From positions 1 to 64,000 of the forward strand of contig JAJFJZ010000001.1 of the NCBI GenBank assembly GCA_021773565.1: a DNA stretch of 64,000 nucleotides. Direction: 5' to 3'. Shown in pieces: positions 60,191 through 64,000 of the stretch; within the stretch, counting starts at the first letter, position 1; the number at the start of each line of letters is the position of its first letter. Origin of the DNA: Gammaproteobacteria bacterium. Its GTDB lineage: Bacteria; Pseudomonadota; Gammaproteobacteria; Pseudomonadales; Azotimanducaceae. Under the pieces are notes generated by a model, which did no database searches, was not told where the DNA came from, and saw only the letters and a program-made list of their open reading frames with translations. The position numbers were made by a program, and so were the translations under genes.

Positions 60191-61710
60191 TAGGATTCAA
60201 GTAGTTTTTTCATCCAGATTCCGTAAACCACCAAGCCCATGGCGGTGGCTACCGCAACAGCAGCACACAGATACCAGACCATGCCTACATTGTTTGCCTG
60301 ATACAAAACCTCACTTAACTGTTCTGCCGGCAATCCGGTAAAATCCACAAGACGAGTAAAGGCATCACCCTGCGGGACGAGTTCAAGCACGCCCTGCGGC
60401 ATACCCTCGGCGCGCAGCATTTCTCTTGCCAGGGTATCCTTGGCGGAATATTGTCCGTACATAGAGGGTATGACAGCAGCCTCAAGCACCCAACCCACTG
60501 CCATTGGCAGATTAGCAAAACCAAGATACATGGCCTTTTTATCGCCGGGGGCGATGTTGCCAATAAATTCCAGAAACTTGGGGCTGGAAAACATTTCGCC
60601 CATGCTGAAGAATATAATCCCTGCAAACACTACCCAACCTGCCGTGGTAAAACCCATCAATGTGAAAGATAAACCACACAGAAGCGTCCCAAAAATCATA
60701 CTGTTAATGGCTTTAAATTTTCCGCTTAGTTGTGCAAAGAGAAAGCAGGTAAACATAATCAGGCCCGCATTCACGTTGAGCAAGCCTTCCGGCATGATGC
60801 GCGTGCCTTCCAAATTCATCCCAAGTATAAATTGCCAAAACCCGGATTGGGTGCCATCACTACCAAACAATCCAGTAACAATAACCGACGTATCTACCCA
60901 GTCGCGAATATGCAATGGTAATACATCGAACAGGGCATTAAACATAAACCAGAAACCGCACATGAGCAGAAAAAATATCGCCAAATGCGGCTTCACCAGT
61001 TCGCGCAATGAAGCTTTCCACAAGGTCTCTTCTTCCACTTCTCCCAGCGCGATCTTTTTGCGATGCAACTGTCGCTCTGCTTTACCCGGCTCTTTGTAAA
61101 CCAGCAACAACAAAAAGTTTATAGATATAATGCCTGCGCAGGCAAAAAAAACATTGGACCAGTCAAGCTGGCGCAGTTGTGCTGCCATTAACGGGCCCAA
61201 CCAGCCGCCAATATTCACAGTCTGGTAAAAAATACCCCAGGCCATTGAACTGTTTTGACGGGTACACACTTTTGCCAGGGTTCCCTGAATACCCGGTTTA
61301 AAAATCCCGGTGCCAGTAGCAAGAATAATCGCCCCAATTGTGAATCCCCAAAAACTGGGATAAAAAGCCATTATCAGGTACCCAACTATTTTCACCACTG
61401 TAGAGGCAAATATGGTTTCCTTATACCCAAACCGGTCAGACAAACCACCCATTAGCGCAGGTACCAGGCTTTGTACGAGCGCCCAGATCATAAAAATTGA
61501 ACCCAGCTCTTCGGCGGAAACACCCAGTCCGCCTTTGGAAACCGGATCCGTGACGTACAAACCCGATACGGACCGCACACCGTAATACGCGAGGCGTTCA
61601 ACCATCTCCATTCCACCGAGCACCCAGAATACGTAACCCAGGCTTCCCATTGCGGCAAACAGGCCCAACTGACTTACATCTTTTAAAGACTCGGTGTGAT
61701 CGTTAGCCAT
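60190..61710 (-). CDS. MFS/POT-type transporter
   Basis: A 506-residue inner-membrane transporter with about 12-14 hydrophobic segments. The start GSLGYVFWVLGGMEMVERLAYYGVRSV with E-R-x-x-Y-Y-G resembles the E-x-x-E-R-F-x-Y-Y motif of proton-dependent oligopeptide transporters, and GGLSDRFGYKETIFAS is an MFS loop. Di/tripeptide uptake is possible, though the sequence departs from classical DtpT. ATG 61710 is used; an upstream TTG gives a three-residue extension. Confidence 0.75.
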   Translation of the reverse strand: MANDHTESLKDVSQLGLFAAMGSLGYVFWVLGGMEMVERLAYYGVRSVSGLYVTDPVSKGGLGVSAEELGSIFMIWALVQSLVPALMGGLSDRFGYKETIFASTVVKIVGYLIMAFYPSFWGFTIGAIILATGTGIFKPGIQGTLAKVCTRQNSSMAWGIFYQTVNIGGWLGPLMAAQLRQLDWSNVFFACAGIISINFLLLLVYKEPGKAERQLHRKKIALGEVEEETLWKASLRELVKPHLAIFFLLMCGFWFMFNALFDVLPLHIRDWVDTSVIVTGLFGSDGTQSGFWQFILGMNLEGTRIMPEGLLNVNAGLIMFTCFLFAQLSGKFKAINSMIFGTLLCGLSFTLMGFTTAGWVVFAGIIFFSMGEMFSSPKFLEFIGNIAPGDKKAMYLGFANLPMAVGWVLEAAVIPSMYGQYSAKDTLAREMLRAEGMPQGVLELVPQGDAFTRLVDFTGLPAEQLSEVLYQANNVGMVWYLCAAVAVATAMGLVVYGIWMKKLLES

Positions 61711-61879
61711 AATAATCAAACACCTGCTTATTCTTGTTTTGCGTGAGTATATTTGAAAGGCGATCAGAACACGAACAGTGGCTGGTCATCAACTTGTCAA
61801 TAAATTACAGTACGGTAACCGGCCAAGGCTAATCATCTATCAATGGTAACTACCTACAGCATTATGGAGAACTAATCCG

Positions 61880-62263
61880 ATGAGTCAGAACGCAACTGAT
61901 CCAGTCGAATCTTTTCGCAATCTCGTCACTGAGTTCGAACGCGGTTTTGACACGCTTGCCAACCGATTTATGGGTACAGACGAATTCAGCCAGGCAATGA
62001 ATCAATTGCAAAGCATGCAATTGAGCATGCAGAAAGCTTTTAATGATGCAATGGCAAATCATCTGGCCAACTTCAACATGCCCAGCCGTGAAGATGTACT
62101 ACGATTGGGAGAAAGCATGCGCGTGGTTGAACAACGCCTGGCACGTATTGAAGAGTTACTATTGGAGAAAACTCCTTACAGTGCAGTTTCCAGGCCTGGC
62201 GGACCGCCCAGAACCAGGCTGCCGCCAAGCCAGCAAGGCAAACGCCAGGGAAACCCAAAATGA
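61880..62263 (+). CDS. Short PhaE/phasin-like PHA synthase-associated protein
   Basis: A 127-residue helical protein. The region FNMPSREDVLRLGESMRVVEQRLARIEELL (about 69-98) matches the C-terminal conserved helix of PhaE, the second subunit of class III PHA synthase, and the tail is Pro/Arg-rich. True PhaE is about 300 residues or more, so this is a miniature version or a phasin. Its stop overlaps the phaC start (ATGA). It likely activates PhaC or binds granules. Confidence 0.72.
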   Translation: MSQNATDPVESFRNLVTEFERGFDTLANRFMGTDEFSQAMNQLQSMQLSMQKAFNDAMANHLANFNMPSREDVLRLGESMRVVEQRLARIEELLLEKTPYSAVSRPGGPPRTRLPPSQQGKRQGNPK

Positions 62264-63336
62264 CCGAAAAAGTCTCCCAATCAGGCATGATAGATCGCAC
62301 GCAGAATATGATCGAGCGCGCTATTCGCCGCAATATCAAGGGACTGAAGTACCTGACAGCCTCTCCAGTAAAAGTTGGTCTTACCCCAAAAGAACTAATA
62401 TACGAGCGAGGCACACTGCGACTTTATCATTACCTGCCGATCGCCACTGAGCTATATCGCGTTCCAGTGTTGTTGGTTATGGCTACTACCAACAGGGCTT
62501 ATGTCTTCGATCTGGCTCCGGGCCAAAGCATGGTTGAGTATCTGCTAAAGCAGGGTTTTGATGTCTATGTTATTGACTGGGAACCACCGACAGCGGAGGA
62601 ACGTAATCTCACCCTTGCTGATTATACCCAGGAATTCATACCCGCTTGCGTGCGTCAAGTGAGGCAGAACTGCGGGGAGCCGGATATATCCATTGTAGGA
62701 TATTGTATGGGAGGTGTGCTGTCCCTGATTTACGCAGCAAGCCACACCGATGGTCCCTTAAAAAATATCGCTTGTCTTACTACACCTGTTGATTGGACGA
62801 AAATGGGGCTTACAAGCATATGGGCAGATGAGGAGCACTTTAACGTGGACAAGCTAGTCGATACGCTCGGCATCATCCCGCAGGATTTCATACAATCATC
62901 ATTTGAGATGCTGCGACCCGCCAGCCGTACCGCAGGAAAAATTCGAATGTGGGAGCAGATGTGGAATGACGATTTCGTGAAATCTTATCGGGCTTTTGAA
63001 CGTTGGGGCAATGAAACCCTACCCTTGGCGGGCGAATATTTTCGCGACACTATTCGCGAATTAATGTGGAACAACAAGTTGTTTAAGGGAGAACTGGTGT
63101 TAAGAGGAAAAACTGCAAAACTTTCCGACATAACTATACCTGTTTTTCATGCAATCGCAGAACACGACCACATAGTGGCTTATGGCGCAAGCAAACCCCT
63201 ATTGGAACTCGTTGGCTCTGAAGACAAATCAGAGATTGTACTTAAGGGCGGGCATGTCAGCCTTATAGCAGGGCCAAATGCTGTTGGACGAATGTGGCCC
63301 CGATTGTCGAATTGGTTAGGAGAGCGCTCCACATGA
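62260..63336 (+). CDS. phaC: Class III poly(R)-hydroxyalkanoate synthase, PhaC subunit
   Basis: A 358-residue alpha/beta-hydrolase-fold polymerase that joins (R)-3-hydroxyacyl-CoA into storage polyester. Cys149 in the lipase-box-like GYCMGG is the nucleophile, the Asp in AEHDHIVAYGAS (about 303) and His332 in GGHVSLIAG complete the triad; these fit the Allochromatium class III enzyme (C149, D302, H331). Length is typical of class III. It sits between the PhaE-like gene and an acetyltransferase gene, with four-base overlaps at both ends. Confidence 0.92.
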   Translation: MTEKVSQSGMIDRTQNMIERAIRRNIKGLKYLTASPVKVGLTPKELIYERGTLRLYHYLPIATELYRVPVLLVMATTNRAYVFDLAPGQSMVEYLLKQGFDVYVIDWEPPTAEERNLTLADYTQEFIPACVRQVRQNCGEPDISIVGYCMGGVLSLIYAASHTDGPLKNIACLTTPVDWTKMGLTSIWADEEHFNVDKLVDTLGIIPQDFIQSSFEMLRPASRTAGKIRMWEQMWNDDFVKSYRAFERWGNETLPLAGEYFRDTIRELMWNNKLFKGELVLRGKTAKLSDITIPVFHAIAEHDHIVAYGASKPLLELVGSEDKSEIVLKGGHVSLIAGPNAVGRMWPRLSNWLGERST

Positions 63337-63920
63337 AAGAATTAACGCGATATCCACGTACAGTGGACATCAAGGGAAAGGAAGTAGTATTGGAGTTCAT
63401 GACTGCTAACAAAAAAAAGGAGGTGCTGGCTTTTACTCGGTCCCTACCCGTACACGACCTGTTGTTTCTGCGCAGAGACATAAACCAGCCTAAAGTATTA
63501 TCTGCATGGATACGTCAGATTGAATCAGGGGAAATTGTAAGCCTGTTGGCTTATTCAGAGGGTAACATTCTAGGCTGTACAGCCGTAGTTAGGGATGAGC
63601 ACAGCTGGTCACCCCATTTGGGAGAGCTTCGAGTTCTGGTAGGGCTAAAGGGTCGTGAACGCGGGCTGGGCCGTGTTTTAATTCAGGAGAGCTTTCTGAT
63701 AGCACTTGGACTGGGCCTGGAAAAACTCACTGCCTATATGACCGCTGATCAGACGGGTGCAATCGCAGTGTTCGAAGAGATGGGGTTTCAGGCTGAAGCA
63801 CTTTTGCGTGACCATGTCCGAGACAAAGCTGGCGAAAAACACGATATCGTGATTCTCAGCCATGATGTTGAACGCTTCCAGTCACAGATGCATGCGTACG
63901 GGATGACTGACTTGTTTTAG
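63333..63920 (+). CDS. GNAT family acetyltransferase, PHA operon
   Basis: A 195-residue acetyltransferase. GELRVLVGLKGRERGLGRVLIQESFLIALGLG (about residues 89-120) is motif A with G-R-E-R-G-L-G for acetyl-CoA, and AIAVFEEMGFQAEALLRDHVRDKAGEKHDIVIL is motif B and the C-terminal strand. The ATG overlaps the phaC stop (ATGA). Similar acetyltransferases follow phaC in some marine bacteria. It may modify a PHA-pathway protein or act on a CoA substrate, which is speculation. Confidence 0.8.
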   Translation: MKELTRYPRTVDIKGKEVVLEFMTANKKKEVLAFTRSLPVHDLLFLRRDINQPKVLSAWIRQIESGEIVSLLAYSEGNILGCTAVVRDEHSWSPHLGELRVLVGLKGRERGLGRVLIQESFLIALGLGLEKLTAYMTADQTGAIAVFEEMGFQAEALLRDHVRDKAGEKHDIVILSHDVERFQSQMHAYGMTDLF

Positions 63921-63935
63921 CAGAGAGCCGGTTCG

Positions 63936-64000
63936 CTAAAGTTCTACCTCATCCAGCAAAAAAAGATCGGTGAGCACTGCGCGCAAATGTATGGATGCGT
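63936..64000 (-). CDS. Partial protein, C-terminus only (runs off right edge)
   Basis: On the minus strand one frame is open from the window edge to a TAG at 63938-63936 and encodes about 20 residues (LRAVLTDLFLLDEVEL). The composition looks like a natural C-terminal helix, whereas the other two frames are broken or poor. Convergent with the GNAT gene. No family can be named. Confidence 0.4.
   Translation of the reverse strand, partial: ASIHLRAVLTDLFLLDEVEL

Overview
The window reads as a chromosome segment of a Gram-negative, probably marine, heterotrophic gammaproteobacterium. The evidence is three TonB-dependent outer-membrane receptors, a BtuB gene under a cobalamin riboswitch, several Sec, Tat and lipoprotein signals, FAD-dependent tryptophan-halogenase homologues beside large receptors, a class III polyhydroxyalkanoate (PHA) synthase and a GH3 glucosidase with a GluP-type sugar transporter. 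Base composition looks moderate, and AT-richer in the first 6 kb. The order Cellvibrionales would fit, but that is inference from gene content only. No rRNA, intact tRNA, CRISPR array or integrase is visible.

Positions 1-6350 look like the right part of an integrated genomic island. They hold a hicA-hicB toxin-antitoxin operon with a third small gene, a solitary HEPN protein, an unknown 100-residue protein with a Crp-like regulator and a CRP-type palindrome, a small sulfotransferase flanked by decayed repeats, a MITE-like element, and a phage-like trio (zinc-ribbon protein, HNH nuclease, ClpP-like protease). The block ends in what looks like a 3' tRNA remnant with CCA at about 6321-6347, which suggests an attachment site.

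Positions 6360-16600 hold btuB with its riboswitch, an osmoprotectant-type ABC transporter with a fused binding-protein/permease, a NUDIX hydrolase, an hpaC/hpaE/hpaR-like aromatic-catabolism set, a second MarR regulator and a DAACS symporter. Positions 15800-23460 carry two paralogous GNAT-like proteins flanking a YHS/TetR pair that shares three related operator motifs, and a tight operon (uracil-DNA glycosylase family, APH-type kinase, YciI, D-2-hydroxyacid dehydrogenase, alpha/beta hydrolase). Positions 23530-36300 hold a GH3 beta-glucosidase with a convergent sugar transporter, crotonase, thioredoxin-like lipoprotein, MATE pump, SRPBCC protein, the exported DUF1800/DUF1501 pair and a dienelactone hydrolase.

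Positions 36600-41140 are a four-gene block: a secreted DUF11 protein with an amidotransferase-like region, an anchored parvulin, a HupE/UreJ membrane protein and a CDF metal exporter. Then follow DUF2277, a TauD-like dioxygenase, a YtcJ-like amidohydrolase, a MAPEG protein, a divergent alkB/ada repair pair and a quinone oxidoreductase.

Positions 47450-60130 form the most distinctive locus: two adjacent halogenase homologues (the second lacking hallmark motifs), a sulfotransferase, two near-identical 995-residue TonB receptors and a third halogenase. A plausible reading is receptor-mediated uptake of an aromatic or indolic compound coupled to halogenation or sulfation, but the substrate is unknown. 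The window closes with a POT/MFS transporter and a PHA operon: a short PhaE/phasin-like protein, a class III PhaC and a GNAT acetyltransferase.
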